Origin: S010-25 sp964441285
GTDB taxonomy: Bacteria; Pseudomonadota; Gammaproteobacteria; SZUA-229
Reading direction: 5' to 3'
Assembly: GCA_964441285.1 (NCBI GenBank)
Contig: CAYTUK010000009.1
Coordinates: 54,314-118,313, forward strand
DNA length: 64,000 nt
A program made the position numbers and the translations under genes. The notes under the pieces are model-generated. The model made no database searches. It was not told the DNA's origin and was given only the letters and a program-made list of their open reading frames with translations. This document shows, piece after piece, positions 53,305-63,977 of the stretch (position 1 is the stretch's first letter; each line of letters starts with the position of its first letter).

Positions 53305-56300
53305 ATGCTACACATACACCACAGCAACCGTCTGGAAAATCTAGCAAATAAACTGCTTTTCTCGTACACAAATAATAATACACATCCTTTTACGCCACGT
53401 ATCATTATTACCGAAAGTCCATCGCTAACTCGTTGGCTAAAACATCAGTTCTGTCAGCATGACGGTATTAGCTGTCTTTTAGAAATGCCCATGCCTGCTG
53501 CATGGCTATGGAAACAGGCAAGACATCTACTAAATCTTCCAGCAGAATCTGACCCACTAACACGCGAACGCATGCAATGGCTAATTCATGCAGTACTCGC
53601 TGATAACACTGTTCTGTCTCAAGCACATGACAATGCACAGGTGACATTCTATTTAAGTAAAGACGATACTGGCCTCAAACGTTGGCAACTTGCCGGTCGT
53701 ATTGCTGATTGTTTCGACCGTTATCAGTTCTACCGTCCAGAACTGATAGAAAAATGGTCCCATGGAGAGGATACACAATGGCAAGCAATATTATGGCGTG
53801 AAATTTCAAAAGGTGTTGAAGCGAATCGTGTAGTGCTTATGCACCGGTTTCTTGAAGAACTGGAACACCTGTCTAAACCCAACTTACTGCCTGAACGATT
53901 AGACCTTTTTTCCATACATAATCTGCCGCCACTACTGCTGAATGCCTATGTAGCTATTGCCAAACATATTCCAGTAAAAATCTGGTTGCTTGCGCCAACT
54001 GAACAATACTGGGCAGACTTGAAAACGCCACGGGAAAAAACAAAAAAACGACTGAATGACCCAGGAAATATAGCTTACTGGGAAGAGGAAGGAAATCCTT
54101 TGCTAACCCAGTGGGGAAAACAAGGACAAGTTTTTCAGGACCTGCTACTGGAAATGAGTACGCCAGAAAATGAGGAAACAGTCTTTTCTAAACACTCAAA
54201 AGATATACTTCAACACAGCATCCTTAGCAACTTACAAACGGATATTTATAATGCTGTTGAGGAAGATAAAGCACAGGAAAAATCAATACATGAAAAAGCA
54301 TTAACCAGCATACAGATACATATCTGCCACAGTGCAATGCGTGAGTGTCAGGCACTACACGATACTTTAATGCACTGTTTGAAAGATAATCCAGAACTCG
54401 AACCAGAAGACATACTGGTTCTGGTGCCAGAAATTAGTCGCTATGCACCATATATTGAAGCCGTTTTTGGTCGCGTGCCTGGCAAAGAAGAGAAACAACT
54501 ACCCTTTAACCTTTCCGATATTGTACTAGCCGATGAACATCCATTAATACATGCTTTTTTAGGCCTACTTGAATTGCCTGAAAGTCGCTTCACCCGCACT
54601 GATGTATTAAGCCTACTTGACCTGCCAGAGGTTCGTTGTAACTTTGGTTTACACCCTGAAGACTGCGCAAAATTAACAAAAATATTCGATGAGCTTCATG
54701 TTTACTGGGGTTTAGACGGTGAGGATAAGCAGTACCGATTTGATTTACCCGCTATTGAAGAGAATACATGGCAACATAGTTTTAACCGGATTATGTCTGG
54801 CTTCTCTCTGGGTTCAGAAAATCTCTATTCTGGCATAGCACCAAAAACTGGGCTCACATCACAGGATGCAGAACCTGCTGCGCGCTTTTTTGAGCTGTTA
54901 GATACATTGCGTGAGTGGGCAAAAAAGCTGAAGGATATGAATGCAACCGCAACCGTGTGGACAGAAACACTGAACAGTTTACTTCTTGATATCTTTGGTG
55001 AGAACAAAGATGAAGATGACCGTCTAAGCCAAATCCGAAACCTCCTTAGCGAACTGGCAGAAATCGGAAAAGAAAATGTCGCAATATTAAAAAGAATTGT
55101 AATACATAATTGGCTGAGTAAAACATTATCTACGCGCACAGAGCGCAGCCATTTTTACAGTGGCGGAGTAACTTTCTGTGGTATGCAGCCACTACGTGGC
55201 GTACCTTTTAAAATCATATGTTTGCTAGGTATGCAGGATCAGGCCTTCCCACGTCGTCACAAAAATATTGAATTTGATCTTATGGCAAAGAAATGGGTAC
55301 ATGGAGATCCTGACCCTGCGCTGGAAGATCGCTACCTTTTTCTAGAAACCTTGTTAGCTGCGCGTGAACGCTTGATTATTAGTTACACCGGTCGAAACAA
55401 TCGAAACAATGAATCACTTCAACCATCGATTGTAGTACAGGAACTAATCGACTACATGGATGAGCATTACACCATTAATAATAAAAAACCTTCTGTAAAA
55501 TTAACCAAAGTACATTCGTTACAGGTCTTTGGCCGTGGTAATTTCAGCAATACCATGCACCGCAGTTTTGATGGCTGGTGGCTAGAAATAGCTAAAACCG
55601 TGCTGACACATGAAGTTGCAACAGTCAAAAATAATTGGCCAGTTATTGTTCTTCCAAACGAACATGAACCACAACGCCAAACATCACCAATACTTCTGAG
55701 CAGATTTTTTAAACACCCTGTAAAATATTTTATACAACAGCAATTACACATCCACGAACCCAGTGATATTGAAGTCGTTGAAGATGAACCCTTCGATCTT
55801 GACAAGCTGAAACAATGGCAGATTCTTAATCAACTACTCGAATACTGGAAACAAGATGAAACGGATGAATCAGGTCAGATGATAATGGCACATGGCATGC
55901 TACCGCATGGCAGCCTGGGGAAGAAAATACTCACCAAAAAGAAAGCTGAATACCGTGAAATAATCACAACTCTGAAAGCCATTCCAGATATCCAGCCACC
56001 GCTAAAAAAACATCCTATTGATATTGATCTGAACCTGGCTATCAACGGCAAAGTCTGGCAGTTAGCCGGTCGTCTCCAACATACTTATGCAGATATTGGA
56101 CTGGTACAAATTTCTGCCAGTAACTATGAATTACATAAAGTCATGTCTCTATGGATAGAACACCTCTGCCTACATGCCAGCAAACATCAACAAGCGGGTA
56201 CAGCACGCTTTATCTGCAAAAATAAAGCTATGCAGCTACATGCTATTGATGCAGAAAGCGCGCTTGAGCATCTTAAGGTTTTGATTGAAGTATACACAAC

Positions 56301-56568
56301 TGGACTATCTAGCCCTCTACCTTTTATGCCTCAATCATCCTCTAAATACGCAGCAACATGGACTGAAACAAAAGATAAAGGCAAAGCCATCAAAGCGGCT
56401 CTAAAAGTATGGGATAACAAACAGATGAATAGATATACCGGCGAAAACGAAGATTTTTTTGCAACCCTTGCCTTACGGGGAAATGCATGGGAACCTGACG
56501 AAGACTTTGCCAACTATGCACTACGTATCTTCAATCCGTTGCAAAATTGTCTAGAGCCACTGATATGA
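53305..56568 (+). CDS. recC: Exodeoxyribonuclease V subunit gamma
   Basis: 1087 residues, the usual RecC length. Start MLHIHHSNRLENLA matches the family (LHSNRLE). SF1-like fold without a working Walker A, then regions SAMRECQALHD and GGVTFCGMQPLRGVPFKIICLLGM typical of RecC, and the C-terminal nuclease-like domain. RecC recognises Chi and splits the duplex in RecBCD. First of recC-recB-recD. Confidence 0.95.
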   Translation: MLHIHHSNRLENLANKLLFSYTNNNTHPFTPRIIITESPSLTRWLKHQFCQHDGISCLLEMPMPAAWLWKQARHLLNLPAESDPLTRERMQWLIHAVLADNTVLSQAHDNAQVTFYLSKDDTGLKRWQLAGRIADCFDRYQFYRPELIEKWSHGEDTQWQAILWREISKGVEANRVVLMHRFLEELEHLSKPNLLPERLDLFSIHNLPPLLLNAYVAIAKHIPVKIWLLAPTEQYWADLKTPREKTKKRLNDPGNIAYWEEEGNPLLTQWGKQGQVFQDLLLEMSTPENEETVFSKHSKDILQHSILSNLQTDIYNAVEEDKAQEKSIHEKALTSIQIHICHSAMRECQALHDTLMHCLKDNPELEPEDILVLVPEISRYAPYIEAVFGRVPGKEEKQLPFNLSDIVLADEHPLIHAFLGLLELPESRFTRTDVLSLLDLPEVRCNFGLHPEDCAKLTKIFDELHVYWGLDGEDKQYRFDLPAIEENTWQHSFNRIMSGFSLGSENLYSGIAPKTGLTSQDAEPAARFFELLDTLREWAKKLKDMNATATVWTETLNSLLLDIFGENKDEDDRLSQIRNLLSELAEIGKENVAILKRIVIHNWLSKTLSTRTERSHFYSGGVTFCGMQPLRGVPFKIICLLGMQDQAFPRRHKNIEFDLMAKKWVHGDPDPALEDRYLFLETLLAARERLIISYTGRNNRNNESLQPSIVVQELIDYMDEHYTINNKKPSVKLTKVHSLQVFGRGNFSNTMHRSFDGWWLEIAKTVLTHEVATVKNNWPVIVLPNEHEPQRQTSPILLSRFFKHPVKYFIQQQLHIHEPSDIEVVEDEPFDLDKLKQWQILNQLLEYWKQDETDESGQMIMAHGMLPHGSLGKKILTKKKAEYREIITTLKAIPDIQPPLKKHPIDIDLNLAINGKVWQLAGRLQHTYADIGLVQISASNYELHKVMSLWIEHLCLHASKHQQAGTARFICKNKAMQLHAIDAESALEHLKVLIEVYTTGLSSPLPFMPQSSSKYAATWTETKDKGKAIKAALKVWDNKQMNRYTGENEDFFATLALRGNAWEPDEDFANYALRIFNPLQNCLEPLI

Positions 56569-59500
56569 ATAATAGAGAGTTAAAGATTAATGCGATCATT
56601 CCAGGAAAATCCCATCTAATTGAAGCCAATGCTGGGACGGGTAAAACCTATGCCATCGCTAATCTATTTCTGCGTTTTATACTCGAAGGCACTACTATTC
56701 AACATTTATTAGTTGTCACGTTTACCCGTGCAGCGACTGACGAATTACGTGGGCGAATTCGCAAAAGGATTAACGAAGCACGCCTGCTGTTAACAGCGAA
56801 TGTTGAAGCCATAGATGAAGATGATTTCTTCAGTGCACTACCTGAAAATTATCCTGAAGGCCGAATCAGGGAGCAGGCAATACAACGCCTGGCGCTGGCA
56901 CTAATGGATATACATGAAGCCCCTATCTACACTATACATGGTTTCTGTCAACAGGCGCTTACTGACCAGGCTTTTAGTAGCGGACAGTCCTTTGAGCTGG
57001 AGCAAGCGGATGATGAAGAACTAAAACGCCACGCCATGCAGGACTGGTGGCGACAACGTACCTACGAAATATCAGCAGCTGAACTCACTAGCCTGCAAAA
57101 GATATTCCCAACTTTTAAAGTCCTCCAGGAACAACTGAAACCTTTGCTCCAGTCACCTGCTCCTGGCCTTTATCCTACACCTATTGATGATGTAACTGTC
57201 ATCAAAAATAAACTGCAAGACACATTACGAAACTTTGCTAGATGCTGGGGTGAACAAAATACCGTAGCGCGTGAACGCCTACTGTCAGAAAATTCACCAT
57301 TAAATCGCGGCCGACATCGTATTGCTACTCTTGAGAAAAATCTCAACACACTTGATGAATGCCTGTTATGCGACACACCTTTTGTACCGGAAGCAAACAC
57401 CTTAAAATCCATTTTTCATAGGAATTTTACATTCATAAAAAAAAGCACTAAAGAAGATCAGGATAAGTTTGACATAGCTCCATTCTTACAAGCTGAACAC
57501 CTGCATAACCTGAGTGAACAAACAAAATCGTTACAACATATCGATGAATTAAATAACGCATACAATTATGTACATTCACAATTAACCAATATAAAACAAC
57601 GCCAGGGGCTGCTGTCATTTGATGACATGATTCAGCAACTACATAATAGCCTACATAATAGCCTACATAATGGCACTGCAAAAATAGAACTTGCTCAAAG
57701 ACTCGCAGCACAGTACCCGATTATTCTAGTGGATGAATTTCAGGATACGGATATATTACAGTACGCTATTTTTAACCGTATTCATACCGCTGGGAATAAT
57801 CATACTTTTATCATGATTGGTGATCCCAAACAAGCTATCTACGGTTTTCGAGGTGGTGATATCTTCACTTATATGCAAGCGCGCCGAGAAGCTGAGCAAC
57901 ACTGGTCATTATCCATCAACTGGCGCTCTACGCCAGAAATGATTAATGCCATTAACAATCTTTTTTCTGGTAAAAACAGCTTTACCTATAAAGACATTCC
58001 ATACGAGCGTTCCCATGCTCCACAAAATAAAATCAAGGCGCGCCCATTAATAATTAATCACAAAAATGAACCTGCGTTAGTGGTACAGAAACTGCCTCGC
58101 AAAGATAACGGTAAAGTAAGCAGTAAAAATGATATATATAACCATGTTCATCATGCTGTCGCCCAACGTATTGCTGAACTGTTAGCTGATAACAATGCCT
58201 GCATTGGAGACAATCCTCTAAAACCAGCCGATATCGCCATATTGGTGAGCAGTGGTTTTGAAGCTAGAGAAATACGTCAGGCTCTGCTGGATCAAGGCGT
58301 GCGAGCCGTCTCGGTTGGCAAAGATAATATCTGGAAGAGTGACGAAGCCATCGGCCTGCGCTATCTGTTAGAAGCGGCACAGATTCCTGATCATCGTGAC
58401 CTGCTTCGTCAGGCACTCACCGCGCCTTTTCTCAATCTAAAGACTGAAGACTTATTAAATATTATCACCCTTCCTCAACGCTGGAGCACCTGGGTTGAGC
58501 TTATTCATAAAACCAATACACAATGGCAGCAACACGGTTTTATGTCGGCTTTTCAAACATTACTTGGTGGTTTTGGTAAAGCATTAAATCCCTCATCTAA
58601 AGGTTCAGACACTTCATCAACATCAACTGACTGGCTGAAAAGAATGTCAGATCCCGAGCGCTGCCTGACCAACCTGTTTCACCTTGCTGAATTGCTGCAA
58701 CAGGCGAGCAAAAAACATCCTGGTGGAGAGCAACTATTAACCTGGATGTACCAGCAAGAAAATACTGAAGATAATGAAGAATACCAGCTACGTCTTGAAA
58801 GCGATGAAGAACTGGTCAAGATTGTTACCATGCACGCCAGCAAAGGGCTGGAATACCCCATCGTCTTTGCAGCATATCTATGGCACTGCAAACCAGCTGA
58901 TCATAGCGTAAAACAATCCACTCACTGGCATGAAGCAAACAACAATACTTTTCATCATTATTACAGTCCGTGGATTGATAAAAATTCAGCCGAGTTCAAA
59001 CTGGCTGACCACGAGCGTCTGGCCGAAGATATTCGACTGGCATACGTAGCACTTACTCGCGCCAGCGCACACTGTCATGTGTTCTTCGATGCTGCTGGGA
59101 GCAAGACTGGTCATGCTGGCCACACCGCCCTGGCATGGCTTTTATCTGACCGCAAAGTAGATTTGGACAATGAATATTTTGTTACCGACGAAAAAGATAT
59201 TACACTGCAGCCACTTCTGGAAAAATCAAATATAAGCGTTATTGATGCACAGGAAAATCTAACGACCAGGCCGATTAACATCGCCGCAACGTCAACTGAT
59301 ACGTTAGATGTAGATTCTATTGAACGCAAAATTCGAAGCAACTGGAAAATCGGCTCTTATTCAGCCATGACACGTAATGTACACCAGACAACACGCGTAT
59401 CACCTCAGGAAAAAACCGATGATTACGCACTAAATTTTGAAGCCGGTGCACATGTTGGGAATTTTTTGCATACCTTGCTTGAACACATCAACCCAACACA

Positions 59501-60155
59501 GGATCTGCTACCACAAATTAAAAAACTGACACCTGCACTTACTCTGCGTTACGGGTTGAAACAAAAACCAGAAACCGAAGATCTTACCGGCTGGGTGTAT
59601 AATATCCTACACACACCTCTCAATAAAAATGGTATGACACTGGCAGGGCTAAAGGTAGAACATACTCTACGTGAACTTGAATTTGACCTCAGCGCCAATA
59701 ATGTTCAATGCAACAAACTAGACGCTCTACTCCGTGAACAAAATACTCATGAGCTCCCACCATTGGACTTTAAAAAATTCCAGGGCATGATTACCGGTAT
59801 AATCGACCTGGTGTTTGAACATGATGGCAAATACTACATCGCTGATTATAAAAGTAACCTTCTCAGCCGGAAACTAAAAAACTACAGTCCAGACAATCTG
59901 GCCATAGAGATAAATACACGTCGTTACGACCTACAATACCTGATTTACACACTCGCGCTGCATCGCCACCTGGAACAACGTCTTAACGACTACAGTTACG
60001 AACGTGACTTTGGTGGAGTCTATTACCTGTTCCTACGCGCCATGCGCCCAAAAAATGGTACTCACTATGGTGTATATTTTACCCGTCCAGATGCCAAACT
60101 TATAGGAAAACTGGACCACGAAATATTTAACTATCAGATGAAAGAAATTGCATAA
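56565..60155 (+). CDS. recB: Exodeoxyribonuclease V subunit beta
   Basis: 1196 residues from the ATG at 56565, which overlaps the recC stop as ATGA. UvrD-like helicase with Walker A ANAGTGKT at 21-28, VDEFQDTD, GDPKQAIYGFRGGD and VTMHASKGLEYPIV, then the C-terminal nuclease with D1094-x-K1096 in ADYKSN. Length and motifs are complete, so the enzyme should be active. An ATG six codons earlier is less likely because it sits inside recC. Confidence 0.96.
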   Translation: MNNRELKINAIIPGKSHLIEANAGTGKTYAIANLFLRFILEGTTIQHLLVVTFTRAATDELRGRIRKRINEARLLLTANVEAIDEDDFFSALPENYPEGRIREQAIQRLALALMDIHEAPIYTIHGFCQQALTDQAFSSGQSFELEQADDEELKRHAMQDWWRQRTYEISAAELTSLQKIFPTFKVLQEQLKPLLQSPAPGLYPTPIDDVTVIKNKLQDTLRNFARCWGEQNTVARERLLSENSPLNRGRHRIATLEKNLNTLDECLLCDTPFVPEANTLKSIFHRNFTFIKKSTKEDQDKFDIAPFLQAEHLHNLSEQTKSLQHIDELNNAYNYVHSQLTNIKQRQGLLSFDDMIQQLHNSLHNSLHNGTAKIELAQRLAAQYPIILVDEFQDTDILQYAIFNRIHTAGNNHTFIMIGDPKQAIYGFRGGDIFTYMQARREAEQHWSLSINWRSTPEMINAINNLFSGKNSFTYKDIPYERSHAPQNKIKARPLIINHKNEPALVVQKLPRKDNGKVSSKNDIYNHVHHAVAQRIAELLADNNACIGDNPLKPADIAILVSSGFEAREIRQALLDQGVRAVSVGKDNIWKSDEAIGLRYLLEAAQIPDHRDLLRQALTAPFLNLKTEDLLNIITLPQRWSTWVELIHKTNTQWQQHGFMSAFQTLLGGFGKALNPSSKGSDTSSTSTDWLKRMSDPERCLTNLFHLAELLQQASKKHPGGEQLLTWMYQQENTEDNEEYQLRLESDEELVKIVTMHASKGLEYPIVFAAYLWHCKPADHSVKQSTHWHEANNNTFHHYYSPWIDKNSAEFKLADHERLAEDIRLAYVALTRASAHCHVFFDAAGSKTGHAGHTALAWLLSDRKVDLDNEYFVTDEKDITLQPLLEKSNISVIDAQENLTTRPINIAATSTDTLDVDSIERKIRSNWKIGSYSAMTRNVHQTTRVSPQEKTDDYALNFEAGAHVGNFLHTLLEHINPTQDLLPQIKKLTPALTLRYGLKQKPETEDLTGWVYNILHTPLNKNGMTLAGLKVEHTLRELEFDLSANNVQCNKLDALLREQNTHELPPLDFKKFQGMITGIIDLVFEHDGKYYIADYKSNLLSRKLKNYSPDNLAIEINTRRYDLQYLIYTLALHRHLEQRLNDYSYERDFGGVYYLFLRAMRPKNGTHYGVYFTRPDAKLIGKLDHEIFNYQMKEIA

Positions 60156-61981
60156 TGGTCACTAAATTACTCCGCCAGGCCGAGCTCTCGCCACTCGCCA
60201 TTCAGTTTGCCAAATTCTGCTCACAGTTAGATGATAAGGCCGACGAGCTAGCACTAATAACCGCCGCCATACTTGCTGATCGTAATACACATGGTGATAC
60301 ATGCTTAGACCTTCGTTTTCTGGAAGAAAAAACATTGCTTTATGGAAAAGAAAATAACCGATTAAAACAAGCGCCTGATATTAATCAATGGCTGACCGCA
60401 CTCGACTGCAAATTCATTGGCAAAACCGATACATACCAACCGCTCATTCTCGACGGCAATCGCCTGTACCTACATCGGCACTGGCAGGAAGAAAAAACCA
60501 TAACTCAAGTACTGCAATCCAGTTTTGGAAAGATCAATCACAATCCAGAGCGCAGCAAAAAAAGACTAAATATGCTGTTTGATGCAAACACACCCGAAGA
60601 CAATGCTTACGGACAAAAACTCGCAGCAGCCATGGCACTCACCCGTAAACTCACCATCATCACCGGTGGCCCTGGTACGGGTAAAACCACTACGGTGACT
60701 AAAATATTAGCCCTGTTACTCGAACAACAACCTGCCCTTCACATTCTTCTTGCAGCACCCACTGGAAAAGCGGCTGCTCGCTTGACCATTAGTATAAATA
60801 AGCAACTGGAAAAACTGGAAAAACACATCACCACAGAGACACTCAACAAACTACCACGAGAAGCTAGCACCATACACCGGTTACTCGGTTGGAAGCCACA
60901 TGGCTTTGAACATAACCAGGATAATCCACTTTCGTGTGATTGCCTGCTCCTGGATGAAACCTCAATGGTAGATCAGGGATTAATGGCCAGCCTCCTCGCT
61001 GCTCTTCCTGAAAATTGTAGAATTATCCTGCTCGGTGATCGTGATCAACTCTCCTCAGTTGAGGCTGGCAGTATATTGGGTGACCTAACCGGACATGGGC
61101 AGAGACTTAGCCTGTCAGCCGAACGCGCCATAGAATTACAGGCGCTATTAGGCCAACTACCGACAGATATTATTAACAACAAAACACCTGCCATTGCCGA
61201 CCACATCGCTCAGCTCACTCACAGCTACCGCTTTGCAAAAGGCGGCGGTATCGGCAAACTCGCATACGCAATAAACAATGGTGATATAGGTGCCATCGAC
61301 AAATTACGCAAGGAAACCAATGATGAGCTTGACTGGATAGAGGCCAATGGCCAGCAACCTGGAAAAGCAGTTGTCACCTGGGCAGTTGAGCACTATAAGA
61401 CGATCTTTAAGGCAACAACAGCTAAAGATGCACTAAAAATTTTTGCATCAACCCGTTTACTCACTGCCCTGAATAAAGGCCCCTGGGGTGCAACACAAAT
61501 CAGCGAACAAATAGAAGCTGAATTACAAAGAACGGAAAAAATCAAAAGAAAAAATAACGCACCCTATAAAGGCCTCCCTGTAATTATCTGTCGTAATGAT
61601 CGTGAAACGGGTCTATATAATGGTGACACTGGTATTTTTTGGGAAGATGAGCAGGGTGAACTCATGGCATGGTTCGAAATAAAAGAAGGGCTAACGCCTT
61701 TCTCAGAACACCAGCTCCCTGAATGGAAGCCCGCCTGGACACTCACCGTACACCGTAGCCAGGGTTCCGAGTACAAGCATGTCCTACTGGTTCTACCACC
61801 TGATGAGTCACCCATAGTAACCCAGGAGCTAATCTACACCGGAGTCACCCGTGCCGCGCAAAAATGTACCCTGGTGGCAAACTGGCAACAACTTAAGCAT
61901 GCGGTCAATCGCAAAGTTACCCGGTTTTCAGGTCTGAATGAGCGGATTGGCTGGTCCACTTTTTTACCAGATAGAGTGTGA
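60155..61981 (+). CDS. recD: Exodeoxyribonuclease V subunit alpha
   Basis: 608 residues. SF1B helicase with Walker A GGPGTGKT at 171-178, LLLDETSMVD, LLGDRDQLSSVEAG and the C-terminal TVHRSQGSEY and TGVTRA motifs. The start shares one base with the recB stop (TAATG), so the three genes are translationally coupled. Confidence 0.96.
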   Translation: MVTKLLRQAELSPLAIQFAKFCSQLDDKADELALITAAILADRNTHGDTCLDLRFLEEKTLLYGKENNRLKQAPDINQWLTALDCKFIGKTDTYQPLILDGNRLYLHRHWQEEKTITQVLQSSFGKINHNPERSKKRLNMLFDANTPEDNAYGQKLAAAMALTRKLTIITGGPGTGKTTTVTKILALLLEQQPALHILLAAPTGKAAARLTISINKQLEKLEKHITTETLNKLPREASTIHRLLGWKPHGFEHNQDNPLSCDCLLLDETSMVDQGLMASLLAALPENCRIILLGDRDQLSSVEAGSILGDLTGHGQRLSLSAERAIELQALLGQLPTDIINNKTPAIADHIAQLTHSYRFAKGGGIGKLAYAINNGDIGAIDKLRKETNDELDWIEANGQQPGKAVVTWAVEHYKTIFKATTAKDALKIFASTRLLTALNKGPWGATQISEQIEAELQRTEKIKRKNNAPYKGLPVIICRNDRETGLYNGDTGIFWEDEQGELMAWFEIKEGLTPFSEHQLPEWKPAWTLTVHRSQGSEYKHVLLVLPPDESPIVTQELIYTGVTRAAQKCTLVANWQQLKHAVNRKVTRFSGLNERIGWSTFLPDRV

Positions 61982-62106
61982 AACGAAAAAAACACTGATT
62001 ATTCGGTACAATTATGGTGGATTAATAACAACATATCCCATAGCATAACCAACCGTATCACAAAAATTATAAACCAGACCTTATTACAACAGCCTTAATA
62101 ACAACT

Positions 62107-63396
62107 GTGCAGCACAAAAACACCACGAACTGGCAGGCAAACGATAGATCCTATATCTGGCACCCCTACAGTAGTTTTGCTTCAAACAACCCGGTTTACC
62201 CTGTTAAATCTGCTAAAGAGGTTTACATTACACTGGCTGATGGCCGTGTGTTAGTTGACGGCATGGCCTCCTGGTGGTGCGCTATTCATGGTTACAATGT
62301 CCCCGCCCTCAACCATGCTATTACTTCTCAACTGGCATCAATGGCGCATATTATGTTTGGTGGTTTAAGCCACGAACCGGCAGCCAGGCTTGCAACAAAA
62401 CTGGTTACCATCACGCCCGCAGCGTTACAGACGGTCTTTTTTTCTGACTCAGGTTCTGTTGCAGTCGAAGTTGCGATGAAAATGGCTATTCAGTACTGGC
62501 AGGCAAAAGCTAAACAACATAAACAAAAATTTATCGCGCTACGCAACGGCTATCATGGAGATACCTTTGGTGCGATGTCAGTGGGCGACCCGATTACAGG
62601 GATGCACAGCCTGTTTTCCGCTGTGCTGGCAAAAAATTATTTTATTGCTTCCCCTGCCTGTAAATTTAACCAACCTTGCAATAAAACCGCGATAAGCGAA
62701 CTAAAAAACATCCTGCGACAATACCACCACAATATTGCTGCACTGATACTCGAACCCATCGTTCAGGGTGCGGGCGGGATGAAATTTTATTCTGCTGATT
62801 ATCTTAAACAGGCCAGTGCGCTGTGTAAACAGTATGATGTGTTATTGATTGCAGATGAAATTGCTACTGGTTTTGGTCGCACGGGCAAGCTGTTTGGCTG
62901 TGAACATGCCGCTATCTCACCCGATATTATGTGTCTGGGGAAATCGCTGACTGGTGGCTATTTAACCCTGGCGGCAACACTCACAACGACCGTCATCAGC
63001 GAGGTAATTTCAACAGGCGAGCCCAACATGTTTATGCATGGCCCAACTTTTATGGCCAACCCACTTGCCTGCTGCGTTGCTTTAGCCAGCATAGAACTGT
63101 TATTAGCTTCACCCTGGCAAAGCAACATCAGCAGAATTGAAGAACAGTTAACCGCTGGACTAGCTAAATGCAGCGAACTGGCGCAAGTTCAGGATATAAG
63201 GATACTGGGGGGCATTGGCGTAGTAGAACTGCACCAGGCTGTGGATATGGCAGTTATACAGGAGGCATTCGTTACAGCCGGTGTCTGGATTCGACCCTTC
63301 GGTAAACTGGTTTATCTTATGCCACCCTATATTATTTCTAATCAGGATATAAAAAAACTCACCGATGCCATTTATCAGGTAGTACAAACGATCTGA
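62107..63396 (+). CDS. bioA: Adenosylmethionine-8-amino-7-oxononanoate aminotransferase
   Basis: 429 residues, GTG start at 62107 without a clear ribosome-binding site. Class III PLP aminotransferase: WHPYSSF and GMASWWCAIHGYN at the N-terminus, RNGYHGDTFGAMSVGDP, LIADEIATGFGRTG and the PLP lysine in CLGKSLTGGYL. The tryptophans and HPY motif fit BioA, which converts KAPA to DAPA using S-adenosylmethionine in biotin synthesis. No other bio genes are nearby. Confidence 0.94.
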   Translation: MQHKNTTNWQANDRSYIWHPYSSFASNNPVYPVKSAKEVYITLADGRVLVDGMASWWCAIHGYNVPALNHAITSQLASMAHIMFGGLSHEPAARLATKLVTITPAALQTVFFSDSGSVAVEVAMKMAIQYWQAKAKQHKQKFIALRNGYHGDTFGAMSVGDPITGMHSLFSAVLAKNYFIASPACKFNQPCNKTAISELKNILRQYHHNIAALILEPIVQGAGGMKFYSADYLKQASALCKQYDVLLIADEIATGFGRTGKLFGCEHAAISPDIMCLGKSLTGGYLTLAATLTTTVISEVISTGEPNMFMHGPTFMANPLACCVALASIELLLASPWQSNISRIEEQLTAGLAKCSELAQVQDIRILGGIGVVELHQAVDMAVIQEAFVTAGVWIRPFGKLVYLMPPYIISNQDIKKLTDAIYQVVQTI

Positions 63397-63552
63397 CTAC
63401 ACTATTTTTATTTCACTTGCGCCAGTCAGTCAACGAAGCTGTCCAGCCAAAAACGATAATATATTTATGGCTTTATCTCGGCACTACCAGCGCATTAAAT
63501 GCTAGTTGTAATGGATAACATAGGAAAAAATCGGCTTTTTTCTCGGTATATA

Positions 63553-63682
63553 TTAACCGGATGGATACAAAGAATACTTATGCTTCAAGACACACTGTCA
63601 ATACATCTCTGTAGACTCGACACCGGCATCCCTGCGGCTGACGGGCTTGAACCATAAGTATTCTTTGCATCCGTTTCCATAA
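63553..63682. repeat. Palindromic intergenic element, copy E
   Basis: 130 bp between bioA and the acetolactate-synthase-like fragment. The termini (TTAACCGGATGG and CATCCGTTTCCATAA) are the most diverged, but the arms CAAAGAATACTTATG and their reverse complement match almost perfectly, followed by TTCAAG. Core and orientation as in copy A. The rest of this 308-bp intergenic stretch holds nothing I recognise. Confidence 0.88.
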
Positions 63683-63704
63683 AATCATCCATGAACTCTC
63701 GTCC

Positions 63705-63977
63705 ATGAAAATTAAAATCAGTGAATTAATTGTCCGCTACCTTGAACGAATTGGTGTGGAAACAATTTTTGGTATTCCCGGCGCGCACATTTTACCTGTC
63801 TATGACAGTCTCTATGACTCAACGATTCAAAGCGTTCTGGTTAAACACGAACAGGGCGCTGCCTTTATGGCCGGCGGATTTACCCGTGCTTTCGGAAAAA
63901 TCGGTGCCTGTATCACCACAGCAGAGCCAGGCGCTACCAATCTGGTCACGGCGGATTTCAAGAGAGTTGTCGCCTAA
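63705..63977 (+). pseudogene. Truncated acetolactate synthase-like (ThDP enzyme) N-terminus
   Basis: The first 82 residues match the N-terminal ThDP-binding domain of acetolactate synthase large subunits: GVETIFGIPGAHILPVYD, the catalytic-type glutamate in LVKHEQGAAFMAGG, and PGATNLVT. A full protein is about 550 residues. After the Thr codon ending at 63950 the similarity stops; eight unrelated residues (ADFKRVVA) lead to a TAA at 63975. The gene is therefore broken by a deletion, an insertion or a sequence join close to the window edge. The family usually has GPGATN where this one has EPGATN. Confidence 0.75.
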
